From: Anaerolineaceae bacterium
GTDB lineage: Bacteria > Chloroflexota > Anaerolineae > Anaerolineales > Anaerolineaceae
Length of the DNA stretch: 64,000 nucleotides
Assembly: GCA_030653365.1 (NCBI GenBank)
Contig: JAURZL010000015.1
Span: 1-64,000, forward strand
Reading direction: 5' to 3'
Positions 1 through 8,800 of this stretch are shown here, piece after piece. The translations under genes were made by a program, and so were the position numbers. Numbering within the stretch: the stretch's first letter is position 1; the number at the start of each line of letters is the position of its first letter. The notes beneath the pieces were generated by a model. The model was given only the letters and a program-made list of their open reading frames with translations, searched no databases and was not told the DNA's origin.

Positions 1-2
1 TA

Positions 3-287
3 ATCAACTGGAACTCCCTCATCTCAAACACCATCTGGATCCTGGCATTAGCCTGGTTACTGGCTGTGCTCTCCATGGCTTATTGGTCCGCCCAGACCAA
101 CAACCGCAAGTTAATTGCAGAGCTGGATCGCCCTGAGCGACAAATGCAGCTAAACCTGGGTGGCATGCTATTTTGCGTCGGGTTAGCTCTCGTTTCCGAA
201 CAACTCTGGCAAATGTTAATCTTGATTGCTCTTGGGATCCTCTTCCTCGTTCAACTCGTTTTTGCCGCGCGAGCGCTTCAACGCTGA
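3..287 (+). CDS. C-terminal fragment of a small integral membrane protein (5' end outside window)
   Basis: The frame is open from the first bases of the window to the stop at 285-287, so the true start probably lies upstream; a GTG at 66 or ATG at 75 would otherwise be the first starts. The visible 94 codons hold two hydrophobic stretches, one around nt 30-95 (WILALAWLLAVLSMAYW) and a longer one around nt 160-270, joined by a charged loop (ELDRPERQMQ). I do not recognise a family. A two-helix subunit of a larger complex or a stand-alone membrane protein are both possible. Confidence 0.5.
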   Translation: MNWNSLISNTIWILALAWLLAVLSMAYWSAQTNNRKLIAELDRPERQMQLNLGGMLFCVGLALVSEQLWQMLILIALGILFLVQLVFAARALQR

Positions 288-346
288 CGACTACCTGAGG
301 AATTTACTTTACAATTCTGTAGATCTCTGTCATTTTCAGCAAACTA

Positions 347-355
347 TGGCATAAT
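347..355 (+). promoter_or_regulatory. Possible extended -10 promoter for the LysM gene
   Basis: TGGCATAAT fits the extended -10 pattern (TGn followed by a TATAAT-like hexamer with one mismatch). It lies about 30 nt before the TTG start at 388. The -35 position (327-332, CTGTCA) is poor, so the call rests on the extended -10 alone. Confidence 0.3.
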
Positions 356-387
356 AAATGTAACGATTTCGCCCGCAGGAGGGCTTT

Positions 388-1449
388 TTGAAAGCAGTCA
401 ATCGCTGCACGTACTTGGGTTTGGATGATGATCAATACACCTGCATGACTTTTGCCACCGAAAGTCATCATTGTTTTCGGCTGGCAAAGCACAAAGGTGT
501 TCCCCTCGATCATCAATACCAGTACTGTCTGAATGACAATCACATCCGCTGCCCCATCTTGCTGAGGGGTGATCAACTATTCCCAAAGGTTGTCGAATCA
601 CAGAAGAAATCAGCACAATCGAGCAAATTTCCATCAAGGAAAACGGTCTCAAAATCTGCAGTCAAATGGGTCATCGCTATTATTGCAATCCTTATTCTGG
701 CTTTTACCAGTTATTGGGTATTTGCCAATACCGATCTCTTTTCCCGGCCAGATCCTCCTGTTCAGGCTTTTGGTTCACTTCCTCCTGGCGTAACCCCTAC
801 CATTACCCGCACCGTTGTGGAATTTTCTCCCAATCTCACGCTTATCTATGACCTCACCGGTGTCGCATCCGACACGACTACCTCTTCGGAAACGCCTGGT
901 ATCACCAGTACCACTCAAAAAACACCCACACCTACGAATACTGCTTCCATAACCCCTACCGCAATATCAGTTGCTTGTTCTTTGCCGGATGGCTGGGTTG
1001 TTTATACGGTCAAATTTTGGGATACACTCTATTGGATCAGTCTTTCAGTTCGAACACCGATTGAAGAGATAATGGCGGTCAACTGCTTGACAAGTACCCG
1101 ATTGGTTGTTGGTCAACAGATTTTCTTACCCTATAATCCCCCAAGATCCAGCTTTACACCCACATTATCAATAACGCCTGGTCCACCAGACCCTACCCGA
1201 ACCTATACCCGCACATCCACTGCCACATCAACTCATACACCAACAACTACACCAACACGTACACCAACACCTACTTATACACCTATTCCACCTACAACCA
1301 CCCCAACTCCAACCAATACCCCAACACCTACTCCGACTGATACCCCAACCCCAACTCCGACCGACACACCAACCCCAACTCCAACCGATACACCAACCGA
1401 CGTGCCTACAGCAACCCCAACACCAACTGATGTTGACACTGGCGGATAA
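388..1449 (+). CDS. LysM-domain membrane-anchored cell-wall protein with Cys-rich N-terminus and Thr/Pro tail
   Basis: A 353-residue protein. Residues 1-60 hold five Cys (7, 19, 29, 47, 55) with nearby His, suggesting a metal-binding or disulfide domain. A single membrane helix follows at about 90-112 (WVIAIIAILILAFTSYWVFA). A LysM-like domain at about 195-250 begins after CSLPDGWVVYTVKFWDTLYWI and ends with GQQIFLP; LysM domains bind the glycan of peptidoglycan. The last 90 residues are almost pure Thr/Pro with a little Asp, probably an extended wall-spanning stalk. The TTG start is chosen because AGGAGGG lies at 377-383, although the gap of 4 nt is short. The Cys-rich part would be cytoplasmic if the LysM part is outside. 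LysM is the firmest call; the role of the N-terminal domain is unknown. Confidence 0.75.
   Translation: MKAVNRCTYLGLDDDQYTCMTFATESHHCFRLAKHKGVPLDHQYQYCLNDNHIRCPILLRGDQLFPKVVESQKKSAQSSKFPSRKTVSKSAVKWVIAIIAILILAFTSYWVFANTDLFSRPDPPVQAFGSLPPGVTPTITRTVVEFSPNLTLIYDLTGVASDTTTSSETPGITSTTQKTPTPTNTASITPTAISVACSLPDGWVVYTVKFWDTLYWISLSVRTPIEEIMAVNCLTSTRLVVGQQIFLPYNPPRSSFTPTLSITPGPPDPTRTYTRTSTATSTHTPTTTPTRTPTPTYTPIPPTTTPTPTNTPTPTPTDTPTPTPTDTPTPTPTDTPTDVPTATPTPTDVDTGG
1321..1392 (+). repeat. Three tandem 24-bp repeats encoding PTPTPTDT
   Basis: Units at 1321-1344, 1345-1368 and 1369-1392 are near-identical and keep frame, each coding eight residues. They form the core of the Thr/Pro tail of the LysM protein. 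Copy number could change by slippage without a frameshift. Confidence 0.85.
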
Positions 1450-1479
1450 TCCTGTACTCTATGTTGCATTGAAAAATTC

Positions 1480-2454
1480 ATGAAGTCTCCTGGCAATAAA
1501 TCTAATTTGACCAATGCCATCAAAATCACACTGGGATTGCTACTGCTCTATCTGGCATTTCAGCGTGTCGATTGGCAGCTTTTGCTCCAGTCGCTCCAAT
1601 CTGTCCGCATTTTCTGGCTTTCGCTTGCTATCCTCAGTGTCTTACTAAGTCTTAGTTTGAAAGTTCTGCGCTGGGATCTTCTTCTGCGAAATTATCAAGT
1701 ACACCTACCCCCTAAGCGCCTGATTTCAGCTTACTTTCTGGGGCAGGCAGCCAATATTTTGCTGATCATTCGCGGTGGCGAGATCGTTCGTGTCACCACG
1801 GCGCACCTGCCCGGAAAGGACGATTGGGTCGAGATCACCGCCACCATCGCGCTGGAAAAATATCTTGATCTGCTGCTCCTGGTCCTGCTGATGGTCTTCA
1901 CCGCCACCAACCTTCCGTCACTGGCATTGGAGAAAATGGGCAGCCTCAGTCCAATTCTCCTCGTTCTCACGCTCATGCTTCTGCTGCTGGTTACTTTGGG
2001 ACCAATCCTCTGGCACCGTCTGATGCCACAGCAAAGTTCAAGACCCTGGATCGCCAAAGTACAACTTAAACTGGATCAAATTGTTCAAGCGAGCCTCTGG
2101 CTGCGTGATCCCCGCAAGCTCCTGCCAGCTCTGGCTATCACCCTGCTGACCTGGGTTGTGATGGCATCCACCAACTGGCTGGTATTCCAGTCGCTTGCGC
2201 TTGATCTCAGCTGGGATGCAGCCATCCTGGTACTCATCCTCGTTTACCTGGGTGTATTGCCCGCTTTAATGCCCGGCAATGTTGGTCCTTTCACCTACTT
2301 CGCCCAGCTTGCACTCATCCCCTTTGCTGTAGGCAACGACCTCGCGTTGGCATTCGCCGTCATCCTGTATTTCATTGTCACAGTACCGCCTTTGTTGATC
2401 GCAGGCTTGACCATGTTGCTTCCTCTCAAACTTAATCGCAAGGCTGCCCCATGA
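1480..2454 (+). CDS. UPF0104/AglD-type integral membrane protein (lysylphosphatidylglycerol synthase TM-region family)
   Basis: A 324-residue, very hydrophobic protein with about eight membrane helices. It matches the family by the early KVLRWDLLL segment, the GEIVR motif after the second helix pair, and the late segment YLGVLPALMPGNVGPF. Relatives include the membrane half of MprF and proteins next to glycan genes that are thought to move lipids or lipid-linked sugars; no reaction can be assigned from sequence. The stop overlaps the next start (ATGA, 2451-2454), so it is translationally coupled to the glycosyltransferase fusion that follows. A flippase for lipid-linked glycan is a reasonable inference only. 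Confidence 0.75.
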   Translation: MKSPGNKSNLTNAIKITLGLLLLYLAFQRVDWQLLLQSLQSVRIFWLSLAILSVLLSLSLKVLRWDLLLRNYQVHLPPKRLISAYFLGQAANILLIIRGGEIVRVTTAHLPGKDDWVEITATIALEKYLDLLLLVLLMVFTATNLPSLALEKMGSLSPILLVLTLMLLLLVTLGPILWHRLMPQQSSRPWIAKVQLKLDQIVQASLWLRDPRKLLPALAITLLTWVVMASTNWLVFQSLALDLSWDAAILVLILVYLGVLPALMPGNVGPFTYFAQLALIPFAVGNDLALAFAVILYFIVTVPPLLIAGLTMLLPLKLNRKAAP

Positions 2455-4070
2455 CGGTGATGACCCCAAAGCTTTCCGTGATCGTCCCTGCCCGCGATTC
2501 AACTGGGACCATTGAAGCCTGCCTGAATTCTCTCCTCCACCAACAAGGCTACATTGCAGATCGTGATTATGAAGTCATCCTGGTCGATGATGGTTCTCAT
2601 GACAACACAGCGCAAATCGCAGAGCAGCTCGGGGTTCGTGTCATTTGTCAACCCAACGCTGGTCCTGCGGCAGCACGAAACACAGGCGTTGAAAAGGCGC
2701 GCGGAGAGCTGATCTTCTTCACCGATTCCGACTGCATCCCCACCCCGGATTGGTTATCCCGTATGGCCGCTCCTTTTGCTGATCCGACTGTGGTTGGTGT
2801 AAAAGGGGTGTATCTCTGCGAGGAAAAGAACGTGGTCGCACGCTTTGTGCAGCAGGAGTTCGAGTACAAGTACCGTTCCCTGAAAAGATTGCCTAAGATC
2901 GACTTCATCGACACCTACTCGGCAGCCTACCGAAAGAGCATCTTTATCGAAAATGGTGGATTTGATATCCGTTTCCCGGTTCCCTCCGTCGAAGACCAGG
3001 AGTTCTCCTTCCGCCTGTCTCGTAAAGGGTACCATCTGGTATTTCAACCTTCAGCGCAAGTTTATCATCGCCACGATCTCAATTTAAAACAGTATATACA
3101 AAGAAAGTGGGGCATTGGTTACTGGAAAGCCTTCATGTTGCGCTGGTTGCCGGAAAAGACCCTCTCAGACAGTTATACACCTGCTTCGCAACGAGCTCAA
3201 ATCGGATTGCTGGCAGTTATGCTCCTTTTAATCATTGGAAGCTTCTTTTATCAACCACTGATCTGGATAACGATATTCACATTCCTGGTCTTCCTGATCA
3301 CTGCCTTACCCTTCCTGAAAATGGTCTCCCAAAACGATCCTTCAATCACAATTCCAGCCTTCCCTTTGATAATGATACGGTCAGCAGCTTTGGGATTTGG
3401 TTTGTTGGCAGGATTTCTCTTCCCGCCGCGTCTCAAGTTGCCTCCACGCACCGGTCTGAACTTTGTCGAGCGCTTCTTCAAACGTTTGCTTGATATCTTC
3501 GCTGCGATCATTGGGCTGGTAATCTTCTCACCAATTATGCTGATAGCAGCTATCCTGATCCGCCAGGATTCACCAGGAAAAGTTATCTTTACCCAGGAAC
3601 GAATTGGTGAAAACGGGAAACCTTTTCGTATCTTTAAATTGCGCACCATGGTCGCTGATGCCGAACAGAAGGTGCACGAAGTACTGCAGCAAAATGATAT
3701 CAAACTCGCGCAGCCTGCCTTCAAAATCCCCGATGATCCGCGTGTCACCCGTGTTGGGCGATATTTGCGGCGTTGGAGTATCGACGAGATCCCACAATTT
3801 TGGAATATCCTTCGCGGAGAAATGAGCCTGGTGGGGCCCCGTCCGGAAGAATCCTGGATAGTCGCCATGTATAACGATTACCATCGCCAACGCCTGGCTG
3901 TAAAACCCGGATTGACCGGTCCAATGCAAATCAGTGGTCGCGGTGACCTGGATCTGGAGAGTCGCATGGCGGTGGAATTAGTTTATATCCAGCATTATTC
4001 CTTCTGGTTGGATCTGAAAATAATTTGGAAGTCGCTTGGTGTCTGGTTCTCCGGGAAAGGTGCTTATTGA
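2451..4070 (+). CDS. Fusion of family 2 glycosyltransferase and polyprenyl-phosphate sugar-1-phosphate transferase
   Basis: A 539-residue protein with two enzymes in one chain. Residues about 5-240 are a GT2 domain: SVIVPARDSTGTIEACL, DDGSHDNTA and the DxD-like FTDSDC. Residues about 255-335 are hydrophobic helices. Residues about 343-539 are a bacterial sugar transferase (WcaJ/WbaP catalytic core): KRLLDIFAAIIGLVIFSPIM, IFKLRTM, DEIPQFWNILRGEMSLVGPRPE and KPGLTGPMQISGR. Such cores move a sugar-1-phosphate onto undecaprenyl phosphate and so start glycan assembly; the GT2 part could add a later sugar. The start overlaps the previous gene by 4 nt. WcaJ-type enzymes usually carry an N-terminal membrane/CoA-binding-like region here, so the GT2 replacement is unusual. 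Confidence 0.85.
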   Translation: MTVMTPKLSVIVPARDSTGTIEACLNSLLHQQGYIADRDYEVILVDDGSHDNTAQIAEQLGVRVICQPNAGPAAARNTGVEKARGELIFFTDSDCIPTPDWLSRMAAPFADPTVVGVKGVYLCEEKNVVARFVQQEFEYKYRSLKRLPKIDFIDTYSAAYRKSIFIENGGFDIRFPVPSVEDQEFSFRLSRKGYHLVFQPSAQVYHRHDLNLKQYIQRKWGIGYWKAFMLRWLPEKTLSDSYTPASQRAQIGLLAVMLLLIIGSFFYQPLIWITIFTFLVFLITALPFLKMVSQNDPSITIPAFPLIMIRSAALGFGLLAGFLFPPRLKLPPRTGLNFVERFFKRLLDIFAAIIGLVIFSPIMLIAAILIRQDSPGKVIFTQERIGENGKPFRIFKLRTMVADAEQKVHEVLQQNDIKLAQPAFKIPDDPRVTRVGRYLRRWSIDEIPQFWNILRGEMSLVGPRPEESWIVAMYNDYHRQRLAVKPGLTGPMQISGRGDLDLESRMAVELVYIQHYSFWLDLKIIWKSLGVWFSGKGAY

Positions 4071-4528
4071 TTAATAACAACGCAGCTCACATAACAAACC
4101 ACAATCAAACAGCAATTGTCGGGCTAATCGTGGCAGCTATCATCGTTTTTTTCTATGGCATTTACCTGTTGATCAATCCCATGGTCAACATAGAATGGTC
4201 TACGGAAACAGAATTGGATACCTATGGGTTCAATCTTCTACGTGAGGAGGCTGAAAAATCCTCGTCTGCAAGCAAAATCAACCCCCAGATGATAATTGCA
4301 CGCGGATCTCCCATCGATGGGGCGACCTATCAATATATCGATCGTGATGTTCTGGCAGGTGCGTTCTACACATATCACCTGCAAGAGGTATTGTTGTCCA
4401 ATGAAACAGAAATCATCGAGACAATTGATGTTTATGTCAAATATCGCGGCTTGATGGAAATCGGGGTTGCGCTGGTCTTGTTCGCACTGGCGATCTATCT
4501 ATCACAACAGCATAAAAAATCACACTGA
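4067..4528 (+). CDS. Small two-helix membrane protein of unknown function
   Basis: A 153-residue protein read from the TTG at 4067, which overlaps the previous stop (TTGA) and has AAAGGTG at 4056-4062 as a likely ribosome site. An upstream TTG at 4025 in the same frame would lie inside the previous gene and lacks this site. A membrane helix lies near residues 15-40 (AIVGLIVAAIIVFFYGIYLL) and another at the C-terminus (LMEIGVALVLFALAIYL); the roughly 80 residues between probably face the outside. I do not recognise the family. Its position between the initiating transferase and the HprK-like protein suggests a part in the same glycan step. Confidence 0.6.
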   Translation: MINNNAAHITNHNQTAIVGLIVAAIIVFFYGIYLLINPMVNIEWSTETELDTYGFNLLREEAEKSSSASKINPQMIIARGSPIDGATYQYIDRDVLAGAFYTYHLQEVLLSNETEIIETIDVYVKYRGLMEIGVALVLFALAIYLSQQHKKSH

Positions 4529-4539
4529 GGTTGGCGTTA

Positions 4540-5361
4540 ATGGCAGAGTATTCCTTTAAGCTTCCAATAGGGGACTATTATCTTATTATAAATTCAGATC
4601 AACAGGATCTGCACCAAAGATTGAAACAATGGTTCCAATTTGCCCACAATACGTCCAATCTTCAAATAGGTACAATATCGATCTTTTCAACAGATGATGA
4701 TTTTTCTTCCCATTCACCAACCCCCACCACAGAATGGCAAAATCAAGATTGTCATTATTTCGCAAGGGGATGCAAAGGAATTGTGGGAGCTAACGACTTA
4801 GCAATCTTATGGGTAAATTTTCAAATTGATTTGATTTACATTGAACTCTTCATTCGTGTTGTGACAGCCATAAGAATTTTTAATCTGGGAGGATTATTAG
4901 TTCATGCTGCAGGTCTGGAGAGGAATAATCAGGGATATCTATTCACCGGACCTTCCGGTGCTGGGAAAACCACAGTTTGCCGCGTATCCACTGACTGCAA
5001 TATTCTAAATGACGATATGGTGATCCTTTATCCTGGCTCATCCAGCTGGATTATAAGCGCAACACCATTCTGGAACCCAACCCAGGTCCCACCAGGCACA
5101 GGATCTGTGCCATTACACATGATCCTCCACTTAAAACAGGCTAAACAACATAAAATCGAAAATGTATCGTTTTCCAAAGCTATTGCTGATCTATTGACTC
5201 ATATCCCTGCAGTATCCCAAAATCCACTCCATACATCATTATTACTGCAGCGTTGCAGCGAAATTGTTACAAAAGCGGTGGTTAGAGAACTCCAATTCTT
5301 GCCTGATTCTGGATTTTGGAAACTTTTAAACCAGGGAAATAACAGCATGTCTGAAATCTGA
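4540..5361 (+). CDS. HprK-like P-loop protein (serine-kinase/phosphorylase C-terminal fold)
   Basis: A 273-residue protein. The ATG at 4540 is chosen over the TTG at 4531 because TGAGG at 4526-4530 sits 9 nt before it. A Walker A motif, GPSGAGKT, lies at residues 137-144, preceded by GGLLVHAAGLE and followed by LNDDMVIL near 160, the arrangement seen in HprK-related kinases and in similar proteins beside exopolysaccharide and RiPP genes. True HPr kinase has an extra N-terminal domain and a longer signature not seen here, so HPr is unlikely to be the substrate. Last gene of the cluster, followed by a terminator. The substrate is unknown. Confidence 0.65.
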   Translation: MAEYSFKLPIGDYYLIINSDQQDLHQRLKQWFQFAHNTSNLQIGTISIFSTDDDFSSHSPTPTTEWQNQDCHYFARGCKGIVGANDLAILWVNFQIDLIYIELFIRVVTAIRIFNLGGLLVHAAGLERNNQGYLFTGPSGAGKTTVCRVSTDCNILNDDMVILYPGSSSWIISATPFWNPTQVPPGTGSVPLHMILHLKQAKQHKIENVSFSKAIADLLTHIPAVSQNPLHTSLLLQRCSEIVTKAVVRELQFLPDSGFWKLLNQGNNSMSEI

Positions 5362-5385
5362 TTTTGAGTGAACCGGATTTAAAAA

Positions 5386-5420
5386 CCAATCCTGACCTGA
5401 AGAGGTTGGGATTTTACTTT
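5386..5420 (+). terminator. Rho-independent terminator after the HprK-like gene
   Basis: AATCC (5388-5392) pairs with GGATT (5409-5413) and ACCT with AGGT around a GAAG loop, with a TG/TG internal mismatch. A T-rich run follows (TTTTACTTTTT). Confidence 0.6.
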
Positions 5421-5550
5421 TTAAATATCGATGATTCTTTGTTATAAGATAATTTGTGCGAGTTCAATTAAAATTTAGTTTTCCATTAAGGTTTATTTAT
5501 TCAAACATGAATTATAAGATTTTCAATGTATAAGTTTATCTTACAGAATC

Positions 5551-5578
5551 TTGCATTTTTGTAAGGTCGAGCTATACT
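5551..5578 (+). promoter_or_regulatory. Sigma-70-type promoter for the subtilase gene
   Basis: TTGCAT at 5551-5556 and TATACT at 5573-5578 are separated by 16 nt. Transcription from about 5585 would give a leader of roughly 250 nt before the start at 5834. Confidence 0.5.
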
Positions 5579-5584
5579 TTGGAT

Positions 5585-5833
5585 AGGAATTAAAAAAATT
5601 CCAATAAACCAAGTTCTAGCGAAATCAAAACAACAAACCATCTTTGATAGGACGAAAAGTAAAGGTTTGTCTTCACAGCAGTCGCTAGATGATCGCAGAT
5701 TATTCATTGAAATTGCAGTTCTGCTTTCATAATATTCATATTTAAAGGAGGTGATCATTCTTAACAATGATTGATTGTTCAGTGATTAACTGTTGTTAGT
5801 TTTTAAATTAATATTCTCAGGAGAAAAATTATT
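5585..5833 (+). promoter_or_regulatory. Long 5' leader with possible RNA structure and mini-ORF
   Basis: This gene-free leader holds three notable parts. ACAAACC (5633-5639) can pair with GGTTTGT (5664-5670), enclosing a second, mutually exclusive small hairpin (CCATC/GATaGG). The 13 bases AAAGGAGGTGATC at 5744-5756 are exactly complementary to the usual 16S rRNA 3' tail. An 11-codon frame (5767-5799, MIDCSVINCC) follows. AGGAG at 5819-5823 then serves the protease start. A regulated leader is inferred; no riboswitch class is claimed. Confidence 0.4.
5767..5799 (+). CDS. Possible 10-residue leader peptide MIDCSVINCC
   Basis: A complete small frame with ATG and TAG stop, rich in Cys (3 of 10). 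It follows a perfect anti-Shine-Dalgarno complement, but the core GGAGG ends 15 nt before the ATG, longer than the usual 5-9 nt. It ends 34 nt before the protease gene. It may be a translated leader or chance. Confidence 0.25.
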   Translation: MIDCSVINCC

Positions 5834-8800
5834 ATGAAACGAAAGTTTTTCTATATGTTTTTGGCATTTGTATTGGTTTTTTCCAATGTCGCTACCGTTT
5901 TTGCTCAGGATATTACACCTGATCGGTTTGAGGGACGGGAATTACCCGAGAGCATCCAAGCACTTAAACTGGAATCCCCTGTCGTGGTGGAAGACCAGTT
6001 TGGTGATGTACTGGATCGTGCCCTTATGGGAGCCGTTGGTTCTGGGCGTGTCATCATTCGGCTATCGGCTGATTCTGGCGCACAGGCGTATGCGAAAGGT
6101 CTGGATACTGTAAAAGCAAAAGCAAATGCCAAAGCCCAGCAGGATTCTTTTCTCACTACTGTGATGGCTGCTGATCCCAATGCTCGTGTTGTTGCCAAAG
6201 TACAGACTGTTTTGAATGCGGTTTTTGTAGAAGTAGATGCTTCTGTGCTGGAAAGTCTTGCCCAGGATTCCCGTGTGGTTCGAATTGCTCCCGTGGGAAA
6301 TTACGAAATGGACCTTTCAGAGACCGTACCGTACATTGGTGCATCAGCTGTGCAGGCAACTGGCGTTGATGGAAAAGGAATCAAAGTTGCTGTTCTGGAT
6401 AGTGGTATTGACTATACTCATGCCGCTTTTGGTGGTTCAGGTGATCCTATGGATTTTGATAATAATGATCCAACTGTGATCGAACCTGGCACTTTCCCGA
6501 CAGCAAAAGTTGTAGGTGGTTATGACTTTGTTGGCAGCAGTTGGCCAAACACCCCAGAAATCCCTGATCCCGACCCGTTGGATGATGGACCCGGCGGTGG
6601 ACATGGAACACATGTAGCTCATATCATTGGTGGTATGGGTGGTGTCGCCCCCGGCGTTGATCTGTATGCTGTCAAGGTTTGTTCCTCGGTATCAACATCC
6701 TGCTCAGGGATCGCTCTGGTTCAAGGAATGGATTTTGCTGTTGATCCGAATGGCGATGGAAAATATAATGACCGGGTTGATATTATCAACATGTCTCTCG
6801 GATCTTCCTATGGTCAACCCTTTGATGATGATCTATCATTAGCCGTTGAGAATGCAACTAAAGTTGGTATCCTTACAGTCGCATCTGCGGGTAATTCTTC
6901 TGATAAACCATATGCCAATGGAACCCCATCAGCTTCTCCATCAGCCCTTTCTGTGGCACAAACCAGTGTTCCCAGTGGGTTCCTCCAGTTAATGCAGATT
7001 CTTGAACCTGCGAATATTGTTGGCAGTTTCCCGGCAGTCTTCCAACCGTGGTCAGCACCATTAACTTCACCTATCGAAGCACCAGTGCAATATGGTAATG
7101 GCACAGGTGGTAATCTGAATGGATGTGCTGAGTTTGCTCCTGGCTCCTTGGCGGGTAAGATTGTACTTGTTGACCGCGGAGCTTGTAATTTCACCCTCAA
7201 GGTAAAAAATGTTGCTGATGCAGGTGGTTTAATTGGAATCATCGGTCTGATTGCTCCAGGTGATCCATTTGAAGGTGGTGATGGTGGAGAACGCCCCATC
7301 AATATTCCTGGTTACATGATCAGTCAGGCTGTATCAAACCTATTGAAATCAGGTTTACCCAACACAGTCGTTCGCTTTGACCCGAGTGTTGGTATTCCTT
7401 TAGCTGGCACTATGGTGGGAAGTTCCTCCCGCGGTCCACAACACGAAAATACAACTCTTATCAAACCCGAAATTGGTGCCCCTGGTGCCTCAGTCTCTGC
7501 CATTGCAGGTACAGGAACAGGTGAAGGACCATTTGGTGGAACATCTGGTGCTGCACCAATGGTTTCCGGTTCGGCTGCTTTAGTACTGCAAGGATTTGGT
7601 GGCACCAAGACAACTGCCAAAGGCACAGCTTCTGGAATTGGGTTAGGATTGTCTCCTGTTGAGGTAAAAGCCTTATTAATGAATAATGCTTACACAGAAA
7701 TTGTGAATGATGCTTTGACCGGTGCTTTAGCACCGATTACCCGAATTGGTGGTGGTGAAGTTCGCGTCGATCGCGCATTATCAGCGCCAGTGGTTGCCTG
7801 GGATCGAGATGTTCCGTCTGGATCTTTAAGTTTCGGATTTGTGAATGTTGCCGATGATGTTGTAACCATCACGAAAACAGTCAAAATTCGCAATCTGGAC
7901 AACAAGAAACATTCATACATAGTTACCCCAACCTTCCGTTTTGCTGATGATGATGTTAATGGAGCCGTATTGGTCTCTGCCCCTGCAAAGGTTGAAATCA
8001 AACCAGGAAAAGGAACTTTTACTTACTTTAATGTGACCTTAACGATCAATGGTGCGCTTTTGCGGGGCAACTTCATGAATTCTGGCAGTCAGGGTGCAAA
8101 TCCAGCTACCTTAACAACCAATGAATATGATGGTTATCTTGTTCTTAATGATGGTAAACATGAATTCCAGATTCCGTGGCATGTCTTACCCCGTAAAGAT
8201 GCACGGGTTTTACCTGATACCACTGGTCTTATTCCTGAATCTTTCCCACAGGTGATTGGTTTGAATAACACCGGTGTTGGAACCGCTCAGAATGATGCCT
8301 ATGCTTTGTTGGCGGTCAGTACGCAGGTACCAGTCGGTGGTATTGGTGAGCAATCCCCAAACCCAGATATCCGTGCAGTCGGTATCAACACCTTCCCGGT
8401 TCCAGCTGGCTTCTGTTCAGCGAATCCATCTTTCCTGTGGGTGTTCGCCATTAATACCTGGGAAACGCAACAGCATCTCTTGCCTGTCAGTCATCAGGTT
8501 TGGCTGGACACAAATCAAGATGGCGTTGATGATTATGTTGTCCTTAACCGCGACGCATCTGGTCTCGGGACGATCTCCGATGGTCGCCAGTTGGCATGGG
8601 TTTTGAACCTGACAACCGGAGCAGCCTCAGCTTTCTTCTTCGCGGAGCACTCCACCAACACTGGCAATACGGCCTTAACCATTTGTGGTGAACAGATCGG
8701 TATGAATGCAGCGAATTTATTAGCTACGAATGTAAACATGGCTGTCGTTGCTCAGGACTTTTATTATGGTGGACCTGGAGATCTGGTTGAAGGTTTAACC

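Noticed and set aside
1321-1392. Short regular repeats that might suggest a CRISPR array
   Set aside because: Units are contiguous without spacers and encode an in-frame peptide repeat.
1275-1529. Minus-strand open frame of Val/Gly repeats
   Set aside because: It is the antisense of the Thr/Pro repeat of the LysM gene and stays open only because the repeat has no stop codons in that frame.
3251-3868. A 205-codon minus-strand frame inside the glycosyltransferase fusion
   Set aside because: It is the shadow of the sugar-transferase domain; its Arg/Ser/Ile-rich translation has no recognisable motifs.
5744-5756. Possible 3' end of a 16S rRNA gene on the minus strand
   Set aside because: Only 13 nt match; the adjoining helix-45 sequence of 16S rRNA is absent.
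5501-5767. Minus-strand frame of 88 codons in the subtilase leader
   Set aside because: It is antisense to the promoter and leader, has no ribosome site and no recognisable protein features.
7461-7733. Minus-strand frames inside the subtilase gene
   Set aside because: They are shadow frames opposite an intact, motif-rich protease gene.
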